DNA of 64,000 bases from Fidelibacterota bacterium (GCA_014382015.1 JACNKN010000066.1:1-64000), one strand, 5' to 3'. Counted from the first letter of the stretch, positions 42,524 to 52,513 are shown. Numbers and translations are program-made. Notes: generated by a model not told the origin, from the letters alone.

Positions 42524-43204
42524 TTACTTTTTTTTCTTTTTTGGCGCATCCAAATCAAAGAAGATACTAAAAGATAATCCCGTCAACCGTGAATATTCGG
42601 ATGGAAATCCTGTGGCTGGATCTTTCATAGGTTTATCTTCAAATCGTGTGGAAACACCCTCGGCGGTGGGGTCCCATTTTGGATTGAATATTTCGGTGAT
42701 AGGCATAGCTGTAGGATCATGAAAATAACCAAATTCTATTCCCCATCTTGGGTTCCGCTGCATCCCAAACAAAAATCCTAATCGATTACTGGCGTGATTT
42801 GTGATGCCATTTCGAATAATCATTCCCCGGATACCCCACCACCGGGATTTCAAATATCCAGTGGGACTTTTTTTTGTTTTGAATTTATAATAAGTTGCAT
42901 CAAAATTAAAATTCGGGTTCACAGACCAGGCCAAATTGATCATATCCCATTTATTATCCTTTTGATAGAGGACACGACTATAATCAATTCCTGAACCATA
43001 AATTGGCAGGCCCAAGCGAAAACCGATTTCACTTTTATCTGTGAGTCCTTTTCGATACCATAAATATGGAAACACATTTTCTGTAGAAAGGGCGTACCCC
43101 TTTTTGGATTTGCCTGCTTCCGGTAAATGGGGATTGATTGTGGGATGGGATGCACATCCGAATATGATGAGAAAACATAAACCGGTGAAAGTGAGCCACC
43201 TCAT
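42524..43204 (-). CDS. lipoprotein/barrel-like envelope protein of unknown function
   Basis: A 226-aa protein with a signal peptide and lipobox LIIFGC, then SEIGFRLGLPIYG-type amphipathic strands rich in aromatic residues, suggesting an outer-membrane associated barrel. It ends in a lysine-rich tail. It ends 3 bp from the opposing 42107 gene and is 55 bp downstream of the CBS-domain gene on the same strand. Confidence 0.65.
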   Translation of the reverse strand: MRWLTFTGLCFLIIFGCASHPTINPHLPEAGKSKKGYALSTENVFPYLWYRKGLTDKSEIGFRLGLPIYGSGIDYSRVLYQKDNKWDMINLAWSVNPNFNFDATYYKFKTKKSPTGYLKSRWWGIRGMIIRNGITNHASNRLGFLFGMQRNPRWGIEFGYFHDPTAMPITEIFNPKWDPTAEGVSTRFEDKPMKDPATGFPSEYSRLTGLSFSIFFDLDAPKKKKK

Positions 43205-43259
43205 GATGAAAAGCTAAGACGGAATAATAGAAAAAATAGAAATATAATCGTTTGGGATC

Positions 43260-43802
43260 TTAACCCCCTTCTGGGCGATCCAACACTCTGCTCCCCGGTT
43301 GAGGTGGCAAATTCAATATTTGTTCTGAAAAGTAGTTACCGATGTGGGCAATGATGTCTTTAACGGAAATTAACCCATAAATTGATTGATCCTGATTCAG
43401 AATTGGAATATGTCGTATACCAAAAACGTGCATTTTGTTCAGGGCAAAAGCGATGGGATCACTTGCATTTAAAGTTTCAGGATTTGTGGTCATATAATCA
43501 TCAATACATTCTTTATTCATATCCAACCCTTTGGATATGGCACGAAGGAGAAAATCTCGTTCGGTCATGACGCCCACAATTTTCCCATTGGACTCAACCA
43601 TGACAGCACCCACTTTTTTCTCACGTAAAATGTCAATCACTGATTGTAAAGTTGATCCTGATTGCACAGTTGGATGATTCCTCAATTCTAAATCAGAAAT
43701 AGCATCTTCTAAAGATAGCGCCTTATTAATTGGTGCATCGGATGACTGTTCCAGTTCATCCATACGTTTTAATTCATCATCAAAGTCATTGCTCATTTTC
43801 AT
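43260..43802 (-). CDS. CBS-domain pair protein
   Basis: A 180-aa cytosolic protein. After an acidic N-terminus (about 1-40) it has two CBS motifs (about 45-105 and 108-165), with GVMTERDFLLRA closing the first and GLISVKDIIAHIG the second. Such Bateman modules bind adenine nucleotides and act as energy sensors, often for a partner enzyme. No effector domain is fused. AGGAG lies 3 nt before the ATG, very close, and abuts the inner arm of a long-range inverted repeat in the leader. Confidence 0.88.
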   Translation of the reverse strand: MKMSNDFDDELKRMDELEQSSDAPINKALSLEDAISDLELRNHPTVQSGSTLQSVIDILREKKVGAVMVESNGKIVGVMTERDFLLRAISKGLDMNKECIDDYMTTNPETLNASDPIAFALNKMHVFGIRHIPILNQDQSIYGLISVKDIIAHIGNYFSEQILNLPPQPGSRVLDRPEGG

Positions 43803-43809
43803 GTTCTCC

Positions 43810-43904
43810 TATAGGTTGAATTTACGGACGAAACCGCTATTTTTTTAGCGAAAGAATGATAAATCACCCGTTTCACCCTATTTATTTTCACGATTCAACC
43901 TATA
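43810..43904 (-). promoter_or_regulatory. structured leader before the CBS-domain gene
   Basis: A perfect 12-bp inverted repeat TATAGGTTGAAT/ATTCAACCTATA (43810-43821 and 43893-43904) encloses 71 bp. Inside are a hairpin CGCTA-N6-TAGCG and a possible GAAAC/GTTTC stem. In the minus-strand RNA the 3' arm runs straight into AGGAG of the CBS gene. It may be an RNA switch or a small mobile-element relic; no target duplication is seen. Confidence 0.5.
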
Positions 43905-43929
43905 TTCCAATTCATGAAGACATTCAAAT

Positions 43930-45621
43930 TTATTTCAAGTAAGTGATCTTTTTAATCTCAGTACCTGTTCCATAATCCAGATTAATAAAAAATATTCCAG
44001 TGGGAATATTTACTGGTATCCAGTTGAAAGAATGAATTCCCGCTGTCATCTCTCCTTTGTAAATCTGGGCAACCGGCTGCCCTAATAAATTCAGGATCGT
44101 GAGCGATATGTCACCCGCTTTCCCCATATTTAAATTAAAATTAATTTCCGGATTAAAGGGATTCGGATAAGCCCTTGTAATTGAAAATACATTAGGGATA
44201 TAATGTTCATTTGCGACGGCAGTTGTGAATTTATCATAATTAATGGCGGCCCATACATCAATAATCCCCCAACCATAATTATTATCTGGAGCTAACCACC
44301 GGGATGCAGTCATCATAAGCGCTTGCCGCACCATCATGGGAGTCCAATCAGGATGGGCGCTCAACAGTACGGCGGCGGCACCGGCGACCAAAGGTGTTGC
44401 CAGAGACGTCCCACTTACGTAACTATATGGGCTATTCTCACCGGGCCTGGCACAATAGGTATAAACTCCCCTGGCACATAATTCAGGTTTAATACGTCCG
44501 TCATAGCTGGGACCGCGAGAACTGAAAGATGCAATTATTCCATTTTTATCCACGGCACCGACAGCAATAACAGAATCCGCATCTGCCGGTGCAATAATAT
44601 GGTTCCAGTTCCCCCCATTCTCATTGCCAGCAGCAGTGACACAAACCATTCCAAGAGAAACGGCAATATCAACAGCTTTGGTCGTCACAGCTGTATTGCC
44701 ATCCATGTCTTTCCATGTGTACCAATCCAAATATCCCAGTGAAGTAGAAACCACGTCAGCACCCAACGATTCCCCCCACTCCAATCCTGCCACATAATCA
44801 TCTTCTTCCTGTTGAATTTCTTCATCGATTCGTTCGGTTTTAGCCAATAAATATTCAGATTTAAATGCAGGACCAATGAGTTCACCCGGCGCATATCCAC
44901 CTGAAGTAGACCACGTATATGTGCCATGATTATGTTGACCATTGGGATCTTTATCTACTTCATCTTTAACCACCGAATCCCCATCAATAAAATCTTTTTG
45001 TGCAATGATTGTTAAGGAGTCAAAAACAGTATGACTGGTATCAAATCCCGTATCCATTATCAACACGCGGATACCTTGGCCAAAAAAACCTGCGTCGTGG
45101 GCTTTGTCCACCTTTATTTGTTCAATTTGTTCTCTGGAAGATCCATAATCCAATCCGAATGTTTTATTTTTTTGGTGAGATTGATTATTCACAATCTCCA
45201 ATGTTGGGATTGGTTTTTTATAGCGATTTACCGGTTGAATAGACTTTATGATTTCCATTTGGGCAATTTTTTCTAATTGATGGATGGTTGCTGAAACAGA
45301 TACTGCATTGAGCCATCGGCTGGTATGATGAATTCTGACACCCGTCTGAATCATCCGTTCAATATAAGAATCATTTACAGAAATATCATACCAGGTCGGT
45401 TCATAAATCCCCACTTTGATACGACGACCTATCGTCTTTTGATTGAGATGGATATTCTTTTTTTTCTCTAATGTGAGATGGGAATTCCCTTTATCATGAA
45501 AATATATCCACGCTTTTACGAGCCCATCTTTTTGGGGATATCTATCAAATTGATATTTATCGAAATCTGCTCTCCCAAAAAGGAAGACAGACACCGTTAT
45601 AAAGGTAAATAAAATCCGCAT
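43930..45621 (-). CDS. secreted subtilisin-like protease with sorting domain (second subtilase)
   Basis: A 563-aa S8 peptidase with a signal peptide (about 1-18) and an inhibitor-type propeptide. The catalytic residues are Asp in LIMDTGFD, His in QHNHGTYTW and Ser in GTSLATPLVAG, and the C-terminal sorting domain begins YPNPFNPEI. The His motif (NHGTY) is a variant of the common HGTHVAG. The sorting domain is divergent from the duplicated pair at 32.3 and 36.9 kb. It is not preceded by the dyad motif, so I do not include it in the regulon. Confidence 0.9.
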   Translation of the reverse strand: MRILFTFITVSVFLFGRADFDKYQFDRYPQKDGLVKAWIYFHDKGNSHLTLEKKKNIHLNQKTIGRRIKVGIYEPTWYDISVNDSYIERMIQTGVRIHHTSRWLNAVSVSATIHQLEKIAQMEIIKSIQPVNRYKKPIPTLEIVNNQSHQKNKTFGLDYGSSREQIEQIKVDKAHDAGFFGQGIRVLIMDTGFDTSHTVFDSLTIIAQKDFIDGDSVVKDEVDKDPNGQHNHGTYTWSTSGGYAPGELIGPAFKSEYLLAKTERIDEEIQQEEDDYVAGLEWGESLGADVVSTSLGYLDWYTWKDMDGNTAVTTKAVDIAVSLGMVCVTAAGNENGGNWNHIIAPADADSVIAVGAVDKNGIIASFSSRGPSYDGRIKPELCARGVYTYCARPGENSPYSYVSGTSLATPLVAGAAAVLLSAHPDWTPMMVRQALMMTASRWLAPDNNYGWGIIDVWAAINYDKFTTAVANEHYIPNVFSITRAYPNPFNPEINFNLNMGKAGDISLTILNLLGQPVAQIYKGEMTAGIHSFNWIPVNIPTGIFFINLDYGTGTEIKKITYLK

Positions 45622-45639
45622 CGGTGAAATCCGATTTTA

Positions 45640-46899
45640 TTATATATTAGATTTAATCCAATCTGTGGTCACGGATTTGGGGCGGGTAATGGGAATCCCC
45701 AACGCGCGATTAATCACCATTTGAGAAATCATTCCCATCGCGCGTGAAATACTGAATAACACGGTATAATAATTAAACTCGGTTAATCCATAATAATATA
45801 AAAGCGATCCGGAAGCTGCATCCACATTTGGCCATGGATTTTTAGCTTTCCCTTGTTCTTGAAGTACGGGAGGTACTACCTCAAACAATGAACTGACAAT
45901 TGAAAAAATATCGTCATCCTTAATATGCTCTTTTCCGAATTTTATAAAAGCGGTGTAACGTGGATCGGGGCAACGCAATACAGCATGGCCATATCCAGGG
46001 ATGACTCGACCGTTATTTAACCGATCCCAACAAAATTGTTTTAGTTCTTCCTGGGAAGGTGCGCCATCAAAATGATCTCGAACCTCCAAAACAAACTTGA
46101 GGCATTCCTGATTTGCCAATCCATGGAGTGGTCCGGCCAGCCCATTTAACCCGGCGGCAACAGATAAATATGGAGAGGACAATGCAGATGCCACTGTTAG
46201 CCCACTAAATGCGCTTACATTTCCACCTTCATGATCGCAATGGAGCATAAGGTAAAGCCGCATTAATTTTTTGAAACCATCATTTTCAATTCCCAGCATA
46301 TGGGCAAAATTTCCAGCCCAATCCAATGAATCATCTGGAACAATTCGATCACCTTTATCAAAACGCATCCGATAAATTCCTGCTGCAATTCCCGGGAGTT
46401 TGGCCACTAAACAAATCCCGTCTTCTAAGGTCCATTTCCAATAGTCTGTTTTGGGAATTCCCTCATCATATTTGCTGGCGAAAAGACTATCCACCTGCAT
46501 ACTTTGAATTGCAATTGTGAGCATGCTCATGGGATGGGAATCTTCCGGCATGGCTTCTAAAACCTGCCAGACATAGTCCGGCACTTCTTGATGCTCTTTT
46601 AATTGTTTTTGAATGTCCGCTAAAGCATCTGCTTCGGGAAGGTCACCCGTGAGTAAAAGGTAAAATACTTCTTCGGGTGAAATATGGGTAATATCTAATA
46701 AGGGATATCCACGAATAATGAGTCCCTTATCTGCTGAAACAGCAGATGTTTCGCATGTGAGTCCTTTGATACCGCGCATCCCGCCATATAATTGAGATAC
46801 GGTTACATCCCCGACTTTCGAATCACCTTTGTCTTGAATCACCGCACGGATTTCATCCTGCCAGCTAGGGATTTTTTCTGATAAAACTTGTTGAAGCAT
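45640..46899 (-). CDS. gltA: citrate synthase, eukaryote-like type
   Basis: A 419-aa TCA-cycle enzyme. The catalytic residues lie in HCDHEGGNVSAF, PGYGHAVLR and NVDAASG. Its segments (NGLAGPLHGLANQE, EQGKAKNPWPNVDA, YYTVLFSISRAMG) closely resemble mitochondrial-type citrate synthase rather than the NADH-regulated hexameric bacterial GltA. AAGGGGG precedes the ATG. It stands alone between the subtilase and the HAD gene, with no other TCA-cycle gene in the window. Confidence 0.96.
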   Translation of the reverse strand: MLQQVLSEKIPSWQDEIRAVIQDKGDSKVGDVTVSQLYGGMRGIKGLTCETSAVSADKGLIIRGYPLLDITHISPEEVFYLLLTGDLPEADALADIQKQLKEHQEVPDYVWQVLEAMPEDSHPMSMLTIAIQSMQVDSLFASKYDEGIPKTDYWKWTLEDGICLVAKLPGIAAGIYRMRFDKGDRIVPDDSLDWAGNFAHMLGIENDGFKKLMRLYLMLHCDHEGGNVSAFSGLTVASALSSPYLSVAAGLNGLAGPLHGLANQECLKFVLEVRDHFDGAPSQEELKQFCWDRLNNGRVIPGYGHAVLRCPDPRYTAFIKFGKEHIKDDDIFSIVSSLFEVVPPVLQEQGKAKNPWPNVDAASGSLLYYYGLTEFNYYTVLFSISRAMGMISQMVINRALGIPITRPKSVTTDWIKSNI

Positions 46900-46969
46900 T
46901 AGGATCCCCCTTAAAATATTAATTCAAATTGAAGTGGAATTTAAGGAATATTTGGGGAAAATATTCTGT

Positions 46970-47635
46970 CTAATCGGCGACAATTGTAATATAATCATCA
47001 AAACTACCCAATACATAATCTGCTACTTTACATACATTCTCACGACCGACATTCTCAATAAAAGCAAAAAATACAGTTCCAGGGCCTTCTGACTTAATTT
47101 GGTAATCTGTAAACCCATCTCCTATGACATGAATATCTCCACTCAGATTCAACACATTCGCCTGAGCCGCCTTTCCCTTTTCTGCAGCCATTAAATTTTG
47201 AGTATCCACTTTAATTATATTTCCATCCGAATCATAGATAAACTCATTGGCGAAAACCTGATCGGAATCAATCCCATATTCGGCCACAATGGGGATGATC
47301 ATTTCCCGAAATCCACCTGAGATGATTAAAATATTTTCAGCATGATCACGGATGAACTGTTTATTACGATTAAAAGAAGGTGTTATTTTTTCTGATAAAA
47401 TATGGGTTACATCGGTAACATCTTTTTGGCTACCATCCAGCAATCGCATCCGCTTGGACAATGATTCATTAAAAGGAATTTTCCCTTCCATGCCTTCACG
47501 TGTCAACTCATGAATCTTATCTAAATGCTTTATACCGTCAGGATGGTTCTTTAGCGCAAAACGGGATAATTCATCCAGCGATTCCCCTGAAATAAAAGTA
47601 CTGTCGAAGTCTATAATCAGGGAATCAGGGAACAT
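46970..47635 (-). CDS. HAD-family phosphatase (SerB-like)
   Basis: A 221-aa phosphatase with the HAD motif I DFDSTFISGESLDE, motif II serine in ILIISGG and motifs III/IV with VIGDGFTD. It resembles phosphoserine phosphatase in length and layout. It lies 34 bp downstream of the nucleotidyltransferase gene, so it might instead act in the same surface-sugar or polyol-phosphate pathway. Phosphoserine is the family-based guess. Confidence 0.75.
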   Translation of the reverse strand: MFPDSLIIDFDSTFISGESLDELSRFALKNHPDGIKHLDKIHELTREGMEGKIPFNESLSKRMRLLDGSQKDVTDVTHILSEKITPSFNRNKQFIRDHAENILIISGGFREMIIPIVAEYGIDSDQVFANEFIYDSDGNIIKVDTQNLMAAEKGKAAQANVLNLSGDIHVIGDGFTDYQIKSEGPGTVFFAFIENVGRENVCKVADYVLGSFDDYITIVAD

Positions 47636-47669
47636 AGAATCTTAGAAGGTTTTGCTGCATAGCCTTCTT

Positions 47670-48398
47670 TTAATTAAACCAGTCAGACTTGACCAGTTCG
47701 CGGGCCTTTTCCAGGTCCTCTATAAAATCAATTTCTATACAAGGTAAATCGGATACATCTTCATAATAGACTGAGTGTTCAGACATGAGTGGATGAATCG
47801 CTGCTTCAAAATAATCTGCAGTTCCACCCGCCCCAATAAGGCGATCAAGAGATTCTCCGAATGCAGTTGAAAATTCTGTGGAAAATTTTGCCACTCCAAT
47901 AAATTCCCCCAATGAATTATCCTCAATCAATTCTTTTCCAATTGCCACTAATCGATTGTCATCTCCCTCAATAACTTTCACTTCTTCCCGTCCACATGGT
48001 TTGATTTCTACGGCTAAAGATGTATCATGTTTGGCATGAATCACGCGATCCAAAACTTCCTTTGGATAAAGTACATCCCCATTCATCAGTAAAAAAGATT
48101 GACCATCTATCTGGTCTTTGCATAACCGGAGGGAATAGGCTGTATTGGTTTCGAAATAATGATGGTTTACCACAAATTCAACATTCATATCCGAGTAATT
48201 CGACTGAACATGATCCATAATTGATTCTCGGAAATATCCCACCACCAATACAATATCGTTTATGCCAGATGATTGTAAAGCCTCTAACTGATGATCTAAG
48301 ATCGGTTTTCCACCCACCTCTATCAAGCATTTTGGCATTTCGTAAGTAACAGGATAAAGCCGGCGGGACACACCAGCTGCTAAGATGACAGCTTTCAT
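47670..48398 (-). CDS. LicC/inositol-phosphate-type nucleotidyltransferase
   Basis: A 242-aa nucleotidyltransferase with the signature ILAAGVSRRLYPVT near the start, MPKCLIEVGGKPILDHQ, and the metal-binding MNGDVLYP. The short length and the MPKCL-type loop fit cytidylyltransferases for choline-phosphate or inositol-phosphate better than sugar-phosphate enzymes. With the TagF-like and LTA-synthase-like genes nearby it may make a CDP-alcohol for a surface polymer; this is inference. Confidence 0.75.
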   Translation of the reverse strand: MKAVILAAGVSRRLYPVTYEMPKCLIEVGGKPILDHQLEALQSSGINDIVLVVGYFRESIMDHVQSNYSDMNVEFVVNHHYFETNTAYSLRLCKDQIDGQSFLLMNGDVLYPKEVLDRVIHAKHDTSLAVEIKPCGREEVKVIEGDDNRLVAIGKELIEDNSLGEFIGVAKFSTEFSTAFGESLDRLIGAGGTADYFEAAIHPLMSEHSVYYEDVSDLPCIEIDFIEDLEKARELVKSDWFN

Positions 48399-48493
48399 AA
48401 GTTTAGAAATTAACGCTGATAGTTATTGTCATGATATTAATTTATCCGCTTAATTTCTGCATTCTTAAATCAACCAAGATTAATAGTTACCCA

Positions 48494-50422
48494 ATGACAC
48501 GATTAACAATTTTCTATTTTCTAAATTGGCTCGCATTGATGATTTATATTATCAATGCTTCCATTTATTTAAGTCATGAGGAAATGGGACTCTTCCAAGT
48601 TTTAATGGTAATAAATACGCCGTTATTTTTGATAATTGTCATTAAAGCGTTTACCAAAGGAATTTCTAAACTATTTAAATCAGGAGAATATGAATTTCGA
48701 TATTTGGCTGGGTTCCTTGTTGTCTTCACTTATATTTTTTCCGGGATTGATGCCAAAGTACTTGCCATATATCGGGACCATTTTAATATAAAATTATTTG
48801 GCATTCTATTTGAGACCGGCGTCATGAAGGATTTGGGTGTACAATCATCTGACATTTTTTCCCTTTTACTGCAAATTATTGGAATTTGTGTTTGGGTTTG
48901 GATATCGTTCATTGCTTCCAAATGGGTCTTTGAAACTAAAAGAGAAATATTTCCTCAATTTATTTCCCACAATATTCAAATTGTATTAAAGATCCTGATT
49001 TATTTGTCCTTAACGGAAAAATTATTTTTCTCCTATTTCCACTATACAGATCGAGAAAAAATAAATGGATATTGGAATTCTATTCCATCTTATACTGTAC
49101 TTCGGATGAGCAAAGTATGGAGGCCAATAATCAATGCCCCTACTGAAGCAGAACGTGAAGCAGCAAAAATCACCTGGGATTTTGAAAATGATTTCCTGAC
49201 TGCACAGGAAAAATTCAAATCCAATTTGGCGAATGTGACCGCAGAGAAAACAAATGTCAATATTGTATTCCTGGTTTTCGAAAGCCTGCGGTCAGATATG
49301 AATACACCGGAGATTATGCCAAATTTGTCCCAACTTCGAACCAAATGGATATCCAGCGACCAGCATTTCAGTAATAGCAATTGCACCGGGAATGGTACGT
49401 TTGGCATCCTTACTGGGATGACACCCTTTTACTGGTACCCGTCCTATAAACAAGAGTTTCAGCCGGCAGCTATTTCCATCCTGGATCAACTTGGATATGC
49501 AATTGATATATATACCACCACGACACTGGGTTATTCTGACATGGATAAACATATTTTTACCGATGCCGTTGACCATGTATACGAATTTACTGGCTACGGC
49601 GGCGGATTAGGACATCCTATGGTGAAACGAAGTGATTTATATAAATGGGATGAATTGATGGTAGATGAATTTTTGACCAATTTTAAAAATCGCGATTCAT
49701 CTACACCTTCTATGAGTTACCTATGGTTTTATTCTACTCATTATAATTATTATTTCCCTGAATCATTTGGAAAGTTTAAGCCCTATATTGAACGGCATTA
49801 CCAAATATATGAGCGGGAACTTCAAAAAGAATCCCACCTCGTTTTTAATCGGTATAAAAACAGTGCCTACTATGCAGACCACCTTATTGGGAAGATTACA
49901 GATGAAATCAAAAAGAGCGGTCAAAGTGAAAATACAATCATCGTTGTTCTGGGCGACCATGGTGAAGAATTTAATGAATTCGGAAGATTTGCCCATTCAT
50001 ATTCATTTAAAAATGTTCAATCTTCAACGCCATTTGTGATGCACATACCTGGTTATTCAAAATCCAATTATAAGGTAACAAGCCACGCAGACATCATGCC
50101 ATCTATTATGGACTATATAGGTGTTTCCCTTCCTTCTGGTCAATTATTTTCCGGGAAATCTCTTTTGAATTATAATGAAAACTTGGATTTTGCTATCGTA
50201 CAGGAATGTGAAATAAAAAACCGTCCTAAAAAGTTCCTGATTGCAAATTCAGAATGGAAAATGGAATTCACATTGACCAAAGGGAAGATTGAAGCAGGCA
50301 ATCTCGAAACAATTCTGGATGAACCAGTTTCTTCTAATGTGGACGTGGATTATGCCCATATCAAAAAAGAGTTGTTAATAAAAGCCCAGAAGAATCTTGG
50401 CCATTATTCTAATTCAAATTAG
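48494..50422 (+). CDS. LTA-synthase/sulfatase-type membrane phosphoglycerol transferase-like enzyme
   Basis: A protein of about 642 aa with five N-terminal membrane helices (roughly the first 190 residues) and a large extracytoplasmic alkaline-phosphatase-fold domain. The domain has VFLVFESLRSD (metal), SNCTGNGTFGILTG (nucleophilic Thr), GDHGEEFNE (metal) and a histidine pair region. This is the architecture of LtaS and MdoB-type enzymes that move phosphoglycerol or phosphoethanolamine onto surface glycans. I prefer ATG 48494, which begins the first helix, over 48431. It converges with the GT9 gene with 14 bp overlap. Confidence 0.82.
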   Translation: MTRLTIFYFLNWLALMIYIINASIYLSHEEMGLFQVLMVINTPLFLIIVIKAFTKGISKLFKSGEYEFRYLAGFLVVFTYIFSGIDAKVLAIYRDHFNIKLFGILFETGVMKDLGVQSSDIFSLLLQIIGICVWVWISFIASKWVFETKREIFPQFISHNIQIVLKILIYLSLTEKLFFSYFHYTDREKINGYWNSIPSYTVLRMSKVWRPIINAPTEAEREAAKITWDFENDFLTAQEKFKSNLANVTAEKTNVNIVFLVFESLRSDMNTPEIMPNLSQLRTKWISSDQHFSNSNCTGNGTFGILTGMTPFYWYPSYKQEFQPAAISILDQLGYAIDIYTTTTLGYSDMDKHIFTDAVDHVYEFTGYGGGLGHPMVKRSDLYKWDELMVDEFLTNFKNRDSSTPSMSYLWFYSTHYNYYFPESFGKFKPYIERHYQIYERELQKESHLVFNRYKNSAYYADHLIGKITDEIKKSGQSENTIIVVLGDHGEEFNEFGRFAHSYSFKNVQSSTPFVMHIPGYSKSNYKVTSHADIMPSIMDYIGVSLPSGQLFSGKSLLNYNENLDFAIVQECEIKNRPKKFLIANSEWKMEFTLTKGKIEAGNLETILDEPVSSNVDVDYAHIKKELLIKAQKNLGHYSNSN

Positions 50423-51422
50423 AATTAACAGTTTCTAATATTTCGGCCATTGCCTTCAAAGGCAAATCCGGAGATATTTCGTTTAGACATAATAGTGGAT
50501 CCTCCCGATTACTGCATGTATTTTTCAAGCACGGGCTGCAATGAACATTTTCATTTATGACTTTAGTCTTACGCCCAATTGGGCGGGTTAATTCTGGATT
50601 CCCGGCTCCAAATAGAGAAACGGTGGGCACGCCTAAATTCGCTGAAATATGCCCCAATCCACTATCAGATGCAATTGCACCTTTGCACATTGAAATCAGT
50701 GCCATACTTTCCCTGAGATTATAATGCCCTGCCACCGAAATCATATTCTTTTTTTGAGAGGCATTTATCAATATTTCTGCTTTCCCCTTATCTCCCTTCC
50801 CACCAAAAATCACGATGGACTCGGATGTTTTTTTAAGAATTTCTAATATTTTTAACTGAGGAATCGACCGAGAAGTGGCCACACTGAATGGGAATAAAGC
50901 AATTGGATTTAATACGCCTATTTGATTTAATTCCTTCTTAGCCCATAAAATTTCCTCATCCAATAATTTAATGACACACAGATCTCCCTTTAATTCAATA
51001 TCATTACCATTCAATAAATTTAAATATTGTTTCGATCGATGCATGTTGATTTTTGGTCTGGGAATAATTTGAGTCAGAAATCCTGATCGGCCTTGACCGG
51101 GATACCCAATTCGATGATTTGATTCGGATTTCTTCGCTAAATAAGCTGACCGAAATGAATCTGACAGTAAATAAAAATAATCCAAATCAAGGGATTTTAA
51201 ACTTTGACCGGAATTGCTGGTAGATCGATATCCATTCAGATCCTTTTTTTGAAATGAAACAATGCCATCAACCGAAGGATGATTTTCAAAAATGGGCCCC
51301 ACCCAGGATTTGCAAATAACCAGAATTGTCGCTTCAGGATTTTCCTGTTTGCAGGCAGTTAAAAATGGTAATGCCATGACAGCATCGCCGACCCAATTTG
51401 GGCAAAAAACACCAATCCTCAA
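50409..51422 (-). CDS. glycosyltransferase family 9 (heptosyltransferase-like)
   Basis: A 337-aa GT-B enzyme with VFCPNWVGDAVMALPFL at the N-terminus (the WaaC/WaaF-type signature), the mid-domain IALFPFSVATSR and the C-terminal SDSGLGHISANLGVPTVSLFGA nucleotide-sugar site in two adjoining blocks. Such enzymes add heptose to LPS inner core at the cytoplasmic face. A cysteine-rich tail (CSPCLKNTCSN) follows the domain. Last gene of the surface-polymer operon. Confidence 0.88.
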   Translation of the reverse strand: MRIGVFCPNWVGDAVMALPFLTACKQENPEATILVICKSWVGPIFENHPSVDGIVSFQKKDLNGYRSTSNSGQSLKSLDLDYFYLLSDSFRSAYLAKKSESNHRIGYPGQGRSGFLTQIIPRPKINMHRSKQYLNLLNGNDIELKGDLCVIKLLDEEILWAKKELNQIGVLNPIALFPFSVATSRSIPQLKILEILKKTSESIVIFGGKGDKGKAEILINASQKKNMISVAGHYNLRESMALISMCKGAIASDSGLGHISANLGVPTVSLFGAGNPELTRPIGRKTKVINENVHCSPCLKNTCSNREDPLLCLNEISPDLPLKAMAEILETVNSNLN

Positions 51423-52513
51423 TTTGATTTTCCTGCTAACTTTGTTTCGATTGCATCCACCAATCGAACAGATGATAGTCCATCCACTTTATAAAGAAAA
51501 TCCTTTTGTGCCCTTAATCGTTCTGATTCCAAATCCAATGGGTATTCTAAAGCATGATAGACCAGGGCGGGTAAATCTTCCGGGTTTTCAAATCGAAATC
51601 CAAAATCAACATCTTCCATTCTTTCCATATCCATTTTTTTCAAAAATCGTTTTTTAAAAATCCGATGTTTTAGCCTTAGGGTGACGCATTCCGCCATAAT
51701 GATCGGTCGGTTCAAGTACAGAAATTCAAACATGGTTGAGGATATATCCGATACGAGTAAATCTGCCAAGCTGTAATAGGGGATTATATTATAATCTTCA
51801 GGGGGAGCTAAGTAAATATTGGGAAATTCATTGACTAAGTTTTGCATTACCTGACTTTGATATATATATCGATCCTGATACCAACTGAAATTATGGAGCT
51901 TGATGATTATATTAATTTCAAAACTGACTTTTCCCAAAATCGGTGCCAATTCATCCAGGGAAGATGGATAAAAGCTCGGGGCGTATAACACTGTTTTTCG
52001 ATCGCGATTTAACCCAATGTTTTCTAATTCTACTTCCTTCGAACCAATGGATGACGCAAGTGGATCACATTTGGTAAACCCAGTAAGAACCAGATTTTTA
52101 TGACCGTGAGATTCAAGTTCAATTAAGCGTGGTTCCGATTCCACTGATCGTAAATCAATTCGCTCATCAATATCATTATAGTAAGATTGTTTCAATCCAA
52201 TCCCATGATATACCATGACAGCCAAAGAATAATCATGAACAATGGGATTAAGCTGGCCCACATTGCCAACGACCACTACATCAAATGCCTCTTCTCTTAA
52301 TAATCGAATTCGTGATTCTTCATCCAATTCAGACACAATATCGATATTCAGCTTTCGGCAGGCAGAATGAAATATATCTTTTTCTTTTTCATGCATTATC
52401 GATGGAATAGAAGCCACAATTTCATATTCGCCTCTCCGACGCATTTCTTCTATAATTGGAATGAAATTGGGCAAATAATAAAGATGATGATTTTCGAACA
52501 GGACTTTAGTCAT
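51419..52513 (-). CDS. CDP-glycerol glycerophosphotransferase-like (TagF-like) protein
   Basis: A 364-aa protein similar to the catalytic domain of TagF/TagB-type polyol-phosphate polymerases. It has a His-rich VYHGIG segment (VMVYHGIGLKQS) and the C-terminal DLLVSDISSTMFEFLYLNRPII motif in two adjoining blocks. It would transfer glycerol-phosphate or a similar group onto a surface glycan. It overlaps the GT9 genes on both sides by a few bases. Specificity is inferred from the fold only. Confidence 0.75.
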   Translation of the reverse strand: MTKVLFENHHLYYLPNFIPIIEEMRRRGEYEIVASIPSIMHEKEKDIFHSACRKLNIDIVSELDEESRIRLLREEAFDVVVVGNVGQLNPIVHDYSLAVMVYHGIGLKQSYYNDIDERIDLRSVESEPRLIELESHGHKNLVLTGFTKCDPLASSIGSKEVELENIGLNRDRKTVLYAPSFYPSSLDELAPILGKVSFEINIIIKLHNFSWYQDRYIYQSQVMQNLVNEFPNIYLAPPEDYNIIPYYSLADLLVSDISSTMFEFLYLNRPIIMAECVTLRLKHRIFKKRFLKKMDMERMEDVDFGFRFENPEDLPALVYHALEYPLDLESERLRAQKDFLYKVDGLSSVRLVDAIETKLAGKSN

